Of a stretch of 64,000 bases of DNA, positions 20,586-29,304 are shown piece by piece. This stretch comes from Klebsiella grimontii (lineage in GTDB: Bacteria > Pseudomonadota > Gammaproteobacteria > Enterobacterales > Enterobacteriaceae), in contig NZ_FZTC01000015.1 in NCBI RefSeq assembly GCF_900200035.1, positions 1 through 64,000 on the forward strand. The letters are read 5' to 3'. A program made the translations under genes and the position numbers. Position 1 is the stretch's first letter. Every line of letters begins with the position of its first letter. The notes under the pieces were generated by a model. That model did no database searches. It was given only the letters and a program-made list of their open reading frames with translations, and was not told where the DNA came from.

Positions 20586-21809
20586 ATGGAAATTATTCTT
20601 GGCGTAGTGATGTTCACGCTGATCGTCCTGGTGCTATCGGGGCTGATACTGGCCGCGCGTTCGAAGCTGGTGAATGCGGGCGACGTGGTCATTGAAATCA
20701 ATAATGAGGCGGATAAACAGATTCGTACTCCGGCGGGCGACAAGCTGCTGAATACGCTCTCCAGCAACGGTATCTTCGTTTCGTCGGCCTGCGGCGGCGG
20801 GGGCTCCTGCGGCCAGTGCCGGGTGACGGTGAAAGAGGGGGGCGGTGATATCCTGCCTACCGAACTCTCTCATATCACTAAGCGTGAGGCGAGAGAGGGC
20901 TGCCGCCTCGCCTGCCAGGTCGCGGTGAAGCAGAACATGAAAATCGAGCTGCCGGAGGAGATTTTTGGCGTTAAGAAGTGGGAGTGTGAAGTTATCTCGA
21001 ACGATAACAAGGCCACTTTCATCAAGGAGCTGAAGCTGCGCGTGCCTGACGGTGACGCGGTTCCGTTCCGCGCCGGCGGGTATATTCAGATCGAGTGTCC
21101 ATCGCACAAAGTCGCCTATGCCGACTTTGACGTTCCGGACGAGTATCGCGGCGACTGGGATAAATTTAATCTTTTCCGCTATGTCTCTGACGTGAAAGAG
21201 CCCACGTTACGCGCCTACTCCATGGCTAACTATCCGGAAGAGAAGGGCATCATTATGCTCAACGTGCGTATTGCCACGCCGCCGCCGCAGGTGCCTGATG
21301 CGCCGCCGGGGATTATGTCCTCGTATATCTGGTCGCTGAAGCCTGGCGATAAAGTGACGATTTCCGGGCCGTTTGGGGAGTTCTTTGCCAAAGAAACGCA
21401 GGCGGAGATGGTGTTTATCGGCGGCGGGGCGGGGATGGCGCCGATGCGCTCGCATATTTTCGACCAGCTTAAGCGGCTACACAGCTCACGTAAAATCAGT
21501 TTCTGGTACGGTGCGCGGTCTCTGCGAGAAATGTTCTATGATGACGAGTTTGAACAGCTGGCACGGGAAAACCCGAACTTTACCTTCCACGTGGCGCTCT
21601 CCGATCCGCAGCCGGAAGATAACTGGACCGGCCATACTGGCTTCATTCATAACGTCCTGTATGAAAACTATCTGCGCGATCACCCGGCGCCGGAAGATTG
21701 TGAGTTTTACATGTGTGGGCCGCCGGTGATGAACGCCGCGGTTATCAAAATGCTTAAAGATCTCGGCGTTGAGGATGAAAACATCATGCTGGACGATTTT
21801 GGAGGCTGA
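20586..21809 (+). CDS. nqrF: Na+-NQR subunit F (NADH-oxidising flavoprotein)
   Basis: This 407-residue subunit takes electrons from NADH. It has one N-terminal membrane helix and a 2Fe-2S ferredoxin domain with Cys in [14 protein letters not shown] near residue 70 and CRLACQ near residue 110. A ferredoxin-reductase module follows, with the FAD motif [10 protein letters not shown] and the NADH motif [14 protein letters not shown]. The C-terminus [14 protein letters not shown] is typical. Its TGA overlaps the ATG of nqrM. Confidence 0.97.
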   Translation: MEIILGVVMFTLIVLVLSGLILAARSKLVNAGDVVIEINNEADKQIRTPAGDKLLNTLSSNGIFVSSACGGGGSCGQCRVTVKEGGGDILPTELSHITKREAREGCRLACQVAVKQNMKIELPEEIFGVKKWECEVISNDNKATFIKELKLRVPDGDAVPFRAGGYIQIECPSHKVAYADFDVPDEYRGDWDKFNLFRYVSDVKEPTLRAYSMANYPEEKGIIMLNVRIATPPPQVPDAPPGIMSSYIWSLKPGDKVTISGPFGEFFAKETQAEMVFIGGGAGMAPMRSHIFDQLKRLHSSRKISFWYGARSLREMFYDDEFEQLARENPNFTFHVALSDPQPEDNWTGHTGFIHNVLYENYLRDHPAPEDCEFYMCGPPVMNAAVIKMLKDLGVEDENIMLDDFGG

Positions 21810-22027
21810 TGATGCTGACGGTATTTGTCGCGACCTTCGTGATTTTCGCGCTGGTTATTCTGGGAATGTCGCTAGGGTACCTGATCAAGCGCAAAACTCT
21901 TCAGGGCAGCTGCGGCGGGATCTCATCGCTGGGTCTGGAAAAGGTCTGCGACTGTCCTGAACCTTGCGATGCGCGTAAAAAACGCATGGCTCGCGAAGCG
22001 CAGCGCAAACGGGATCGCATCATTTAA
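21809..22027 (+). CDS. nqrM: Na+-NQR maturation protein NqrM
   Basis: This 72-residue protein (DUF539) has one membrane helix (TVFVATFVIFALVILGMSLGYLI) and then the Cys motif GSCGGISSLG...CDCPEPC and a basic tail. NqrM is needed for Fe insertion between NqrD and NqrE in Vibrio. It is translationally coupled to nqrF by an ATGA overlap. No apbE flavin-transferase gene stands between nqrF and nqrM, although many other nqr operons have one there. Confidence 0.93.
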   Translation: MMLTVFVATFVIFALVILGMSLGYLIKRKTLQGSCGGISSLGLEKVCDCPEPCDARKKRMAREAQRKRDRII

Positions 22028-22033
22028 ACAGCA

Positions 22034-22054
22034 GGCCGCTTATCGCGGCCTTTT
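22034..22054 (+). terminator. Terminator of the nqr operon
   Basis: ggccgc and gcggcc pair around ttatc and are followed by tttt, just after the nqrM stop. Confidence 0.85.
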
Positions 22055-22059
22055 ACGAT

Positions 22060-22917
22060 TTACCAGGTTTTCGCTTTCGCCGGCGAGTCTACCATCACGC
22101 CATCGGCTCCCAGCTCGCTTGCCTTACGAAAATCATCGGCGCTATTAATGCCGAAGAAGACAATATGGGCTTTGCCCTGAGAGCGGAAACAGTCCATGGC
22201 TTCTTTATCCCAGGTGAGGGTGGCTGGCGACACGCCTTCGCCGAGGGTGAACTTCTCCACGATTTCTACCTTGCGTTTCAGCTCCAGACCGTACCAGTAG
22301 TCATCGCCCGGCTGCGTGGTTGGCTGGCACTGGTGGCTAAGGGAAATATTAGCCAGCTTCGTTCGCGTTTCGCCCCGGCTGACGAAATGGGGAATAGATT
22401 CCGGTAGCGCCGCGATATAGCGGTCTTCGGTGGAATAAACGCGTACGCGCGAGAGGCTATGGGTTGTTTGCAATACTTCACTAAGACGCGAAGCCATCAT
22501 TGCCGGGTCGGCATCAGGCGATTTAATATCGATGTAAAAGAAGGTCTGCGGCCATTGCTCCAGCACTGATTGCAGCGTTGGAATGGTGGCATTTTTTCCG
22601 CGCCAGGGGTGAGTTTCACCGCCCCATTTCCATCCCGCGTCCATGCGGGCCAGTTCGGCAGCGCTAAAGCTTGAGACCTTCCCGGTATGGTCAGTCAGGG
22701 CGGATAAATCGCTCGGGCGATATAAGACCGGAACGCCATCATGGCTTAATTGTACCGTTATCCAAATCGCCTCGGCCTTATTCTCCAGCGCCAGTTTTAT
22801 CGCCGGAAGGGTGTTTTCCGGCGCATCGCCGGTGCCTCCCCGATGAGCAATGAGCTGCGGCGCAGCGCAGGCGCTGCTGGCAATAAGCAAACCAAGCGCA
22901 GTAAGTATTGATTTCAT
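22060..22917 (-). CDS. Secreted GDPD-family protein with a degenerate active site
   Basis: This 285-residue protein has a signal peptide (MKSILTALGLLIASSACA) and the glycerophosphodiester phosphodiesterase fold. AHRGGTGDAPENTLPA near residue 23 keeps the first His, Arg and Glu. However, the metal-binding pair normally written ExD reads WIT (IWITVQLSHDGVP), and the usual HD is YR (VLYRPSDL). The C-terminus GADGVMVDSPAKAKTW is family-like. Loss of these residues suggests it is not a normal phosphodiesterase. I chose the start at 22917 for the signal peptide and the agggtga site. It stands alone, convergent with nqr. Confidence 0.8.
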   Translation of the reverse strand: MKSILTALGLLIASSACAAPQLIAHRGGTGDAPENTLPAIKLALENKAEAIWITVQLSHDGVPVLYRPSDLSALTDHTGKVSSFSAAELARMDAGWKWGGETHPWRGKNATIPTLQSVLEQWPQTFFYIDIKSPDADPAMMASRLSEVLQTTHSLSRVRVYSTEDRYIAALPESIPHFVSRGETRTKLANISLSHQCQPTTQPGDDYWYGLELKRKVEIVEKFTLGEGVSPATLTWDKEAMDCFRSQGKAHIVFFGINSADDFRKASELGADGVMVDSPAKAKTW

Positions 22918-23046
22918 GATTACATTCACCCTGTTCATTAATATAACCATATGAAAAATAAATCATATTTGTTGCACTTTTATGTTGTAGCACGTTTTTT
23001 ATGGCGAGGGTTTTTAAAAGATTAAATTTCGCCGACTTTTGCTATA

Positions 23047-23062
23047 CTGTACGCATGTACAG
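23047..23062 (+). promoter_or_regulatory. LexA box upstream of dinB
   Basis: ctgtacgcatgtacag is a 16-base match to the SOS box consensus CTGT-N8-ACAG and is nearly palindromic throughout. It ends 14 bp before the dinB ATG, so it controls the dinB-yafP transcript by LexA repression. Confidence 0.93.
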
Positions 23063-23076
23063 TCTAAGGTTTGGCT

Positions 23077-24132
23077 ATGCGTAAGATCATCCACGTTGAT
23101 ATGGACTGCTTCTTCGCGGCGGTGGAGATGCGGGACAACCCGGCACTGCGCGACATCCCTATCGCCATTGGCGGTAGCCGGGTGCAGCGCGGTGTGATCA
23201 GTACGGCCAACTATCCGGCGCGTAAATTCGGCGTGCGTAGCGCCATGCCCACCGCCACAGCGCTCAAGCTTTGTCCTCACCTGACGCTGCTTCCCGGCCG
23301 CTTTGATGCTTATAAAGAGGCGTCGAACCATATCCAGGAGATTTTTTCCCGCTATACCTCGCTAATCGAGCCTTTATCGCTGGACGAAGCCTATCTGGAC
23401 GTTAGCGACAGCGTTCATTGTCAGGGGTCAGCGACGCTGATGGCGCAGGAGATCCGCGAGACCATCCATCGTGAGCTAAATTTGACCGCCTCCGCAGGCA
23501 TTGCGCCAGTAAAGTTTCTCGCAAAAATCGCCTCGGACCTGAATAAACCCAATGGCCAGTTTGTGATTGCGCCGCACCAGGTCGCGGAGTTTGTCAAAAC
23601 GTTGCCGCTAGCGAAGATCCCGGGCGTCGGCAAAGTTTCCGCCGCGAAGCTCGAAAGCATGGGGCTGAGGACCTGTGCAGATGTGCAGAACAGCGATCTG
23701 GCGATGTTGCTCAAGCGCTTTGGTAAATTCGGGCGGATACTATGGGAGCGCAGCCAGGGAATTGATGAACGAGAAATCAGCAGCGAGCGCCAGCGCAAAT
23801 CGGTGGGCGTTGAGCGAACCCTGGTAGAGGATATCCACGAATGGGCGGAGTGTGAGTCGATTATTGAGAATCTCTATCCGGAACTGGAACGGCGCCTGGC
23901 GAAGGTTAAACCGGATTTGCTGATCGCCCGGCAGGGGGTCAAGCTGAAGTTTAATGATTTCCAGCTCACGACTCAGGAGCATGTCTGGCCCCGATTGAAT
24001 AAAGATGATTTGATCACCACTGCCCATAAAGCCTGGAACGAGCGGCGCGGAGGTCGGGGAGTCAGGCTGGTAGGGCTGCACGTGACGCTGCTCGATCCGC
24101 AGCTGGAGCGACAATTAGTTCTGGGGTTATAA
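23077..24132 (+). CDS. dinB: DNA polymerase IV (Y-family translesion polymerase)
   Basis: This 351-residue polymerase copies damaged templates during the SOS response. The catalytic residues are in [12 protein letters not shown] near residue 6 and [10 protein letters not shown] near residue 101. [17 protein letters not shown] is the helix-hairpin-helix. The C-terminal QLVLGL binds the beta clamp in E. coli. I chose the ATG at 23077, which gives the E. coli length; a TTG two codons earlier is less likely. It forms an SOS operon with yafP, 2 bp apart. Confidence 0.97.
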   Translation: MRKIIHVDMDCFFAAVEMRDNPALRDIPIAIGGSRVQRGVISTANYPARKFGVRSAMPTATALKLCPHLTLLPGRFDAYKEASNHIQEIFSRYTSLIEPLSLDEAYLDVSDSVHCQGSATLMAQEIRETIHRELNLTASAGIAPVKFLAKIASDLNKPNGQFVIAPHQVAEFVKTLPLAKIPGVGKVSAAKLESMGLRTCADVQNSDLAMLLKRFGKFGRILWERSQGIDEREISSERQRKSVGVERTLVEDIHEWAECESIIENLYPELERRLAKVKPDLLIARQGVKLKFNDFQLTTQEHVWPRLNKDDLITTAHKAWNERRGGRGVRLVGLHVTLLDPQLERQLVLGL

Positions 24133-24134
24133 CA

Positions 24135-24626
24135 ATGCCGAAAATAAGACCGTATGGAGAGCGTGATTTTGCCACGCTATGCGCGATTTTTTTGCGGGCG
24201 ATTAAAGAGACGGCCAGCGCCGATTATTCTCCCCGGCAAATTGCCGCCTGGGCTCAGGTTGATGAAGCCCGCTGGCGGCAAAAAATAGCGGCTTCACGGG
24301 TACTGGTCGCGGTAAAAGAGGCATCGCCGGTCGGGTTTATTACCACCGTGGATGACTATATTGATTTGCTGTTTGTTTCTCCCGACTATAGCCGCCAGGG
24401 AATAGCCAGCGCATTGCTCAACGCATTGCTTATACGGCGGCCTGAACGCGTGTTAACGGTAGAAGCCAGCATTACGGCAAAGCCCTTTTTTGAACGCCAC
24501 GGTTTTAGCGTAATTGAGCAACAGCAGGTTGAAGCGCGCGGTGAGCGGTTTCTTAATTACCGGATGCGGCGGGAAATCGATGCGCTAAATACTCAGAACG
24601 CACTTTGCAGGCCTTTCCTGCAATGA
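24135..24626 (+). CDS. yafP: GNAT-family N-acetyltransferase YafP
   Basis: This 163-residue protein resembles E. coli YafP over most of its length. The acetyl-CoA motif appears as LLFVSPDYSRQGIASALLNALL near residue 76, followed by VEASITAKPFFERHGFSV. YafP has been linked in E. coli to nitroaromatic (4-NQO) metabolism and SOS. It starts 2 bp after dinB, so it is expressed from the LexA-controlled promoter. The yafN-yafO toxin-antitoxin pair that separates the two genes in E. coli K-12 is absent. Confidence 0.88.
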   Translation: MPKIRPYGERDFATLCAIFLRAIKETASADYSPRQIAAWAQVDEARWRQKIAASRVLVAVKEASPVGFITTVDDYIDLLFVSPDYSRQGIASALLNALLIRRPERVLTVEASITAKPFFERHGFSVIEQQQVEARGERFLNYRMRREIDALNTQNALCRPFLQ

Positions 24627-24701
24627 CTCAAGGCGGCAAATGCGCGTGGCCGGTATACGCGATCGGTAAGGCGGGCTTTTCGAACGGTCATCTTATAAAG
24701 A

Positions 24702-24731
24702 AAAGGCCCGCGCCTCGCGGTGTGGGCCTTA
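24702..24731 (-). terminator. Terminator of pepD
   Basis: aaggcccgcgcc and ggtgtgggcctt form a hairpin with one imperfect pair. On the minus strand it is followed by ttctttataa. It sits 7 bp after the pepD stop and may also serve yafP from the other side. Confidence 0.8.
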
Positions 24732-24737
24732 ATTGTC

Positions 24738-26195
24738 TTACTTCGCCGGAATGGATTTCAGCAGCTCGGTCAGCAGCGTCCAGTACTGTCCAACGCTTTC
24801 AATGTGAACCTGCTCGTCCGGGGAGTGGGGGCCGGTAATGGTTGGCCCGATAGAAACCATGTCCAGGTCCGGATACGGTTTTTTGAACAGACCGCACTCC
24901 AGGCCCGCGTGGATAATCTGGATGTTCGGCGTCTTGTTGAACAGACGCTGATAGGTTTCACGCACCAGATGCATCACCGGCGAGCTGGCGTCCGGCTGCC
25001 AGCCAGGATAGGCGCCTTTCGCTTCGGTTTTCGCGCCGGCCAGCTTGCCCAGAGAATCCAGCATGCTGACGACATAATCTTTACCGCTGTCGATCAGCGA
25101 GCGAATCAGGCAGTGAATCTGCACGTTATCGCTGGTCATGGTCACCACGCCGACGTTCAGCGAGGTTTCCACCACGCCTTTTGCCACATCAGAGTTGCGG
25201 ATGACGCCGTTCGGCGTGGCGTTAAGCAGGCGTACAAAGGTGTCACGAGATTGGGCCGTCAGCGCAGGCTGGTCGTTCGCAACCGATTCCAGCAGTACTG
25301 TCAGGTTTTTCTCTTTGGCCGCCAGCTCGTTTTTCAGGATCGCCTGGTACTCATTAGCCAGCGCTTTCAGCGTATCCACTTTGTTCGCGGCCACGGCGAC
25401 AGTAGCGAACGCCTCGCGGGGAATAGCGTTGCGCAGGGTGCCGCCGTTGAAATCGACCAGGCGCAGATCCAGCTCTTCAGCATGGCCCGCAAGGAAGCGT
25501 GCCAGCAGCTTGTTGGCATTACCTAAACCAACGTGGATCTCGCCGCCGGAGTGGCCGCCCTTCAGCCCTTTCAGGGTCAGCTTAAAGCTCTGGAAACCGG
25601 CCGGAACGGCTTCACGGGTCAGCGCGAGGTCAGAGGTGAAGTCGATCCCGCCGGCGCAGCCCATATAAATCTCACCCTCTTCTTCGGAGTCGGTGTTGAT
25701 CAGGATGTCCGCCTGCAGCCAGTTAGCCTGCAGGCCAAACGCGCCGTCCATTCCGGCTTCTTCCGTCATGGTCAGCAGCACTTCCAGCGGGCCGTGAACA
25801 ACGTTGTCGTCGGCCAGCACCGCCAATGCGGAGGCCATGCCGATACCGTTATCGGCGCCCAGGGTGGTGCCGCGCGCTTTAACCCACTCGCCGTCGATAT
25901 ACGGCTGAATAGGATCTTTAGCGAAGTCGTGAACGGTATCGTTGTTTTTCTGCGGCACCATATCGAGGTGCGCCTGCAGCACCACCGGTTTACGGTTTTC
26001 CATACCGGCAGTCGCGCTTTTACGAATCAGAATGTTGCCAACCTGGTCGCGTTCCGCGTGTAAGCCTTTTTCTTTTGCCCAGCCCATAATGTGCTCAGCG
26101 AGCTGTTCTTCGTGATAGGAGGGGTGAGGAATAGAGCAGATTTTGGCAAAAATATCCCACAGCGGCTGCGGGGATAATTGAGACAGTTCAGACAC
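24738..26195 (-). CDS. pepD: Aminoacyl-histidine dipeptidase (peptidase D)
   Basis: This 485-residue cytosolic M20-family metallopeptidase hydrolyses Xaa-His and other dipeptides. The metal ligands lie in LQAHLDMVPQ, GTTLGADNGIGMAS, MTEEAGMDGAFG and IHAGLECGLF. I chose a GTG start at 26195 with the strong site aaggagac. The protein then begins VSELSQLSPQPLW, as in E. coli, where the start is also GTG. A 35-codon extension upstream is not in the family. It is divergent from gpt. Confidence 0.96.
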   Translation of the reverse strand: MSELSQLSPQPLWDIFAKICSIPHPSYHEEQLAEHIMGWAKEKGLHAERDQVGNILIRKSATAGMENRKPVVLQAHLDMVPQKNNDTVHDFAKDPIQPYIDGEWVKARGTTLGADNGIGMASALAVLADDNVVHGPLEVLLTMTEEAGMDGAFGLQANWLQADILINTDSEEEGEIYMGCAGGIDFTSDLALTREAVPAGFQSFKLTLKGLKGGHSGGEIHVGLGNANKLLARFLAGHAEELDLRLVDFNGGTLRNAIPREAFATVAVAANKVDTLKALANEYQAILKNELAAKEKNLTVLLESVANDQPALTAQSRDTFVRLLNATPNGVIRNSDVAKGVVETSLNVGVVTMTSDNVQIHCLIRSLIDSGKDYVVSMLDSLGKLAGAKTEAKGAYPGWQPDASSPVMHLVRETYQRLFNKTPNIQIIHAGLECGLFKKPYPDLDMVSIGPTITGPHSPDEQVHIESVGQYWTLLTELLKSIPAK

Positions 26196-26453
26196 GATAA
26201 GTCTCCTTACAATCACCTGCAAAAGTCGTTTGCAGATCGAGGGGTTAGCAATCAAATACACTACAAGCCCGGGCTTGCGCGATGGGGTTGAGAATACCAC
26301 TTTCCGTGTACTCTGGTAGTGTAAACCACGTAAAAAGAGTCGCGGGGGCCGCTTAACGCTGGTTTTTAGCGCGTCAGATCTCTATAATCTCGCGCAACCA
26401 TTTTCCCCCTCGAACATTATTTAAGCCGTATTACACAGGCTGGGACACTTCAC

Positions 26454-26912
26454 ATGAGCGAAAAATACGTCGTCACCTGGGACATGTTGCAGATTCACGC
26501 CCGCAAACTGGCAACCCGTCTGCTGCCGGTTGAACAGTGGAAAGGCATTATTGCCGTTAGCCGTGGCGGTCTGGTACCGGGAGCATTACTGGCGCGTGAA
26601 CTGGGTATTCGTCATGTTGATACCGTTTGCATCTCAAGCTATGACCACGATAATCAGCGTGAACTGACCGTGCTGAAACGTGCGGAAGGCGATGGCGAAG
26701 GCTTTATCGTGATCGACGATCTCGTTGATACCGGCGGTACCGCCGTTGCCATCCGCGAAATGTATCCTAAAGCACATTTTGTCACCATCTTCGCCAAACC
26801 GGCAGGTCGCCCGCTGGTTGATGATTATGTCGTTGATATTCCCCAGGATACCTGGATTGAACAGCCGTGGGATATGGGCGTGGTATTCGTACCGCCTATC
26901 GCAGGCCGTTAA
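26454..26912 (+). CDS. gpt: Xanthine-guanine phosphoribosyltransferase
   Basis: This 152-residue cytosolic salvage enzyme transfers phosphoribose from PRPP to guanine, xanthine and, less well, hypoxanthine. The PRPP-binding motif is [16 protein letters not shown] near residue 83, and [17 protein letters not shown] is the N-terminal loop. It matches E. coli Gpt throughout. It is divergent from pepD across 258 bp and is followed by a strong terminator. Confidence 0.97.
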   Translation: MSEKYVVTWDMLQIHARKLATRLLPVEQWKGIIAVSRGGLVPGALLARELGIRHVDTVCISSYDHDNQRELTVLKRAEGDGEGFIVIDDLVDTGGTAVAIREMYPKAHFVTIFAKPAGRPLVDDYVVDIPQDTWIEQPWDMGVVFVPPIAGR

Positions 26913-26933
26913 TTTCCCGCATAAATGCTAATT

Positions 26934-26968
26934 ACCACGCCCGGTTTTGCCGGGCGTGGTTTTTTTTA
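26934..26968 (+). terminator. Terminator of gpt
   Basis: accacgcccgg and ccgggcgtggt pair perfectly around ttttg and are followed by eight T residues, a strong Rho-independent terminator. Confidence 0.95.
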
Positions 26969-27018
26969 CCCTGACGCAGGTTACAATAGCTTGAGTGGCA
27001 ACATGATGGAGGCGGCAC

Positions 27019-28263
27019 ATGTCCCAGGCTAACCTTAGCGAAACGTTGTTTAAACCCCGATTCAAACATCCGGAAACCTCTACGCTGGTGCGTCGGTTTA
27101 ACACCGGAGCGCAACAACCGATCCAGTCCGCGCTTAGCGGCAATCACGTTGATCACTGGTACCGATTGATTAACCGCCTGATGTGGATCTGGCGTGGCGT
27201 GACGCCACAGGAAATCCTCGACGTGCAGGCGCGTATCGTCATGAGCGATGCGGAGCGGACCGACCCCGAGCTTTACGATACGGTCGTGGGCTATCGCGGC
27301 GGCAACTGGATCTTTGAATGGGCCAAACAGGCGATGGACTGGCAGCAAAAGGCCGGTCAGGAAGAGAATCTTCTGGTTAGCGGTCGTCACTGGCTCCATG
27401 CGGCAAACCTTTACAGCATTGCCGCCTATCCGCATATCAAGGGCGATGAGCTGGCGGAACAGGCGCAGGTGCTGGCATACCGGGCCTATGAAGAAGCCGC
27501 CCAGCGCTTGCCCGGCAAACTGCGAGAGCTGGAGTTCGCCATCCCCGGCGCCGCGCCGATCACCGGTTTCTTACATATGCCGCCGGGCGATGGGCCGTTC
27601 CCGACGGTGCTGATGTGCGGCGGGCTTGACGCGCTACAGACCGATTATTACAACCTGTACGAGAACTATTTTGCGCCCCTGGGCATCGCTATGCTGACGG
27701 TCGATATGCCTTCCATCGGTTTCTCTTCAAAATGCAAGCTGACCCAGGATACCAGCATGCTGCACCAGTATGTGCTGCAGCATCTGTCTAATGTTCCCTG
27801 GGTTGACCATACCCGGGTGGCCGCCTTTGGTTTCCGCTTCGGCGCGAACATCGCCGTCCGGCTGGGCTATCTTGAACCCCAGCGCCTGAAGGCGGTGGCC
27901 TGTCTGGGGCCGGTGGTGCACGGACTGCTGGTGGACCCGCTGCATCAGGGACGGGTGCCGGAAATGTATCTCGACGTTCTGGCGTCGCGTCTGGGTATGC
28001 ATGACGCCTCCGACGAAGCGCTGCGGGTTGAGCTTAACCGCTATTCCCTGAAGGTTCAGGGTCTGCTGGGGCGTCGCTGCCCTACGCCGATGCTCTCCGG
28101 TTTCTGGAAAGACGATCCGTTCAGTCCGGAAGAGGAGTCGCGTTTAATCACTTCCTCCTCCTCCGACGGCAAGCTGCTGGAGATCCCGTTCAATCCGGTC
28201 TACCGTAATTTCGATCACGCCCTGCGGCAGATCGCCCGCTGGATTAGCCATAGATTTAGTTAA
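27019..28263 (+). CDS. frsA: Fermentation-respiration switch protein FrsA (esterase-like)
   Basis: This 414-residue protein (YafA) has an alpha/beta-hydrolase fold. E. coli FrsA binds unphosphorylated enzyme IIA-Glc and shifts metabolism between fermentation and respiration. The nucleophile elbow reads [13 protein letters not shown], so the usual Ser of GxSxG is not obvious. This also holds for E. coli FrsA as I recall it. [12 protein letters not shown] near the C-terminus holds the late His. It starts after gatggaggc and precedes crl on the same strand by 57 bp. Confidence 0.94.
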   Translation: MSQANLSETLFKPRFKHPETSTLVRRFNTGAQQPIQSALSGNHVDHWYRLINRLMWIWRGVTPQEILDVQARIVMSDAERTDPELYDTVVGYRGGNWIFEWAKQAMDWQQKAGQEENLLVSGRHWLHAANLYSIAAYPHIKGDELAEQAQVLAYRAYEEAAQRLPGKLRELEFAIPGAAPITGFLHMPPGDGPFPTVLMCGGLDALQTDYYNLYENYFAPLGIAMLTVDMPSIGFSSKCKLTQDTSMLHQYVLQHLSNVPWVDHTRVAAFGFRFGANIAVRLGYLEPQRLKAVACLGPVVHGLLVDPLHQGRVPEMYLDVLASRLGMHDASDEALRVELNRYSLKVQGLLGRRCPTPMLSGFWKDDPFSPEEESRLITSSSSDGKLLEIPFNPVYRNFDHALRQIARWISHRFS

Positions 28264-28320
28264 TATATTGCTAAATTCTATTGATTTGGTAACGTCATAG
28301 CATCACTAAAGGAGATCGCA

Positions 28321-28719
28321 ATGACGTTACCGAGTGGACACCTGAAGAGTAAGCTGATTAAGAAATTCACGGCGCTTGGCCCTTACATCCGTGAGGAGCA
28401 ATGTGAAGACAACCGCTTCTTTTTCGATTGCCTGGCAGTTTGCGTCAACGTAAAACCAGCGCCTGAAAAACGCGAGTTCTGGGGATGGTGGATGGAGATG
28501 GAAGCGCAGGCTTCGCGCTTCACCTATAGCTATCAGTTTGGATTGTTCGATAAAGAAGGCGACTGGCGTCCGGTCGCGATTGACGATCCTGAAGTCACGG
28601 AAAAGCTCGAAAAGACGCTACGCGATTTTCACCAACGAGCCGAAGCGTTACTGGCGACCTTCAGCCTTAAGCTGGAGCCCGCCGATGATTTCAGCGAACC
28701 GGTTAAGCTGAGGGCCTAA
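28321..28719 (+). CDS. crl: Sigma-S assembly factor Crl
   Basis: This 132-residue cytosolic protein binds sigma-S and favours assembly of its RNA polymerase holoenzyme in stationary phase. It matches E. coli Crl, with [28 protein letters not shown] at the centre. A perfect aaaggag site precedes the ATG. It is the last gene of the conserved block; phoE, its neighbour in E. coli, is not found within the following 35 kb. Confidence 0.96.
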   Translation: MTLPSGHLKSKLIKKFTALGPYIREEQCEDNRFFFDCLAVCVNVKPAPEKREFWGWWMEMEAQASRFTYSYQFGLFDKEGDWRPVAIDDPEVTEKLEKTLRDFHQRAEALLATFSLKLEPADDFSEPVKLRA

Positions 28720-28746
28720 GTTCCGGTCATTTTGCTATCCCGCGTT

Positions 28747-28776
28747 AAAACCCGCGTTTCTATCAGCGTGGGTTTT
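28747..28776. terminator. Bidirectional terminator between crl and the EPS operon
   Basis: aaaacccgcg and cgtgggtttt pair around tttctatcag. T-rich and A-rich flanks on both sides let it end crl and the convergent exopolysaccharide operon. It marks the left edge of the accessory region. Confidence 0.85.
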
Positions 28777-28795
28777 GTCCCCAGGCAAACCTACG

Positions 28796-29302
28796 CTAAT
28801 CGCCGTTTAATACCCGGTATGGCTGACCGACGGCAATCATGCCGGCGGCCAGATCTTTGGTTACCACCGTGCCCGCGCCGACTTTGACATTGTCGCCTAG
28901 CGTGACCGCGCCAATCACCACGGCGTGGGCGCCAAATTCCACGTTATCGCCAATTCGCGGGCTAGCGCTTTCCCGGCCCTGACTATCGGTCACGCTGCCA
29001 ATAGTGACGCCCTGGCGCAAAGTGCAATTTTGCCCGATGATCGTTCCCCGGTTAATCACAATGCAGTGCGGATGATACAGCTTCAGCCCATAGCCAATGC
29101 GCGCTCGCCACGGCAGCTCAATGCAAAATAAACACTCGTTAATCACGATATTGAGAATAACGAAGGGGATCCCGCAGATCTTCCACAGAGGATTACGGCT
29201 GCGATAGAGCGTCGCCAGACGATAGAGCAGAACCGCGATTTTCGCTTTTATGCCGCCGCAGGATTTGATCTCCTGGCCGACCTGTCTGATAGCCTCAAAC
29301 AT
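28796..29302 (-). CDS. Left-handed beta-helix acyltransferase of the EPS cluster (CysE-like)
   Basis: This 168-residue protein has hexapeptide repeats from about residue 75 (IVINRGTIIGQNCTLRQGVTIG and GDNVEFGAHAVVIGAVTLGDNVKVGAGTVV). This is the fold of serine O-acetyltransferases and sugar O-acetyltransferases. The N-terminal helical part includes a hydrophobic stretch (IPFVILNIVINECLF). In this position it probably O-acetylates the exopolysaccharide or a precursor. CysE function in cysteine synthesis is unlikely. It is the last gene of the operon, 2 bp after the previous one. Confidence 0.82.
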   Translation of the reverse strand: MFEAIRQVGQEIKSCGGIKAKIAVLLYRLATLYRSRNPLWKICGIPFVILNIVINECLFCIELPWRARIGYGLKLYHPHCIVINRGTIIGQNCTLRQGVTIGSVTDSQGRESASPRIGDNVEFGAHAVVIGAVTLGDNVKVGAGTVVTKDLAAGMIAVGQPYRVLNGD

Positions 29303-29304
29303 GA

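Noticed and set aside
24720-25526. 268-codon plus-strand frame inside pepD
   Set aside because: It is fully antisense to pepD, which is conserved to the last residue, and it has no recognisable domain.
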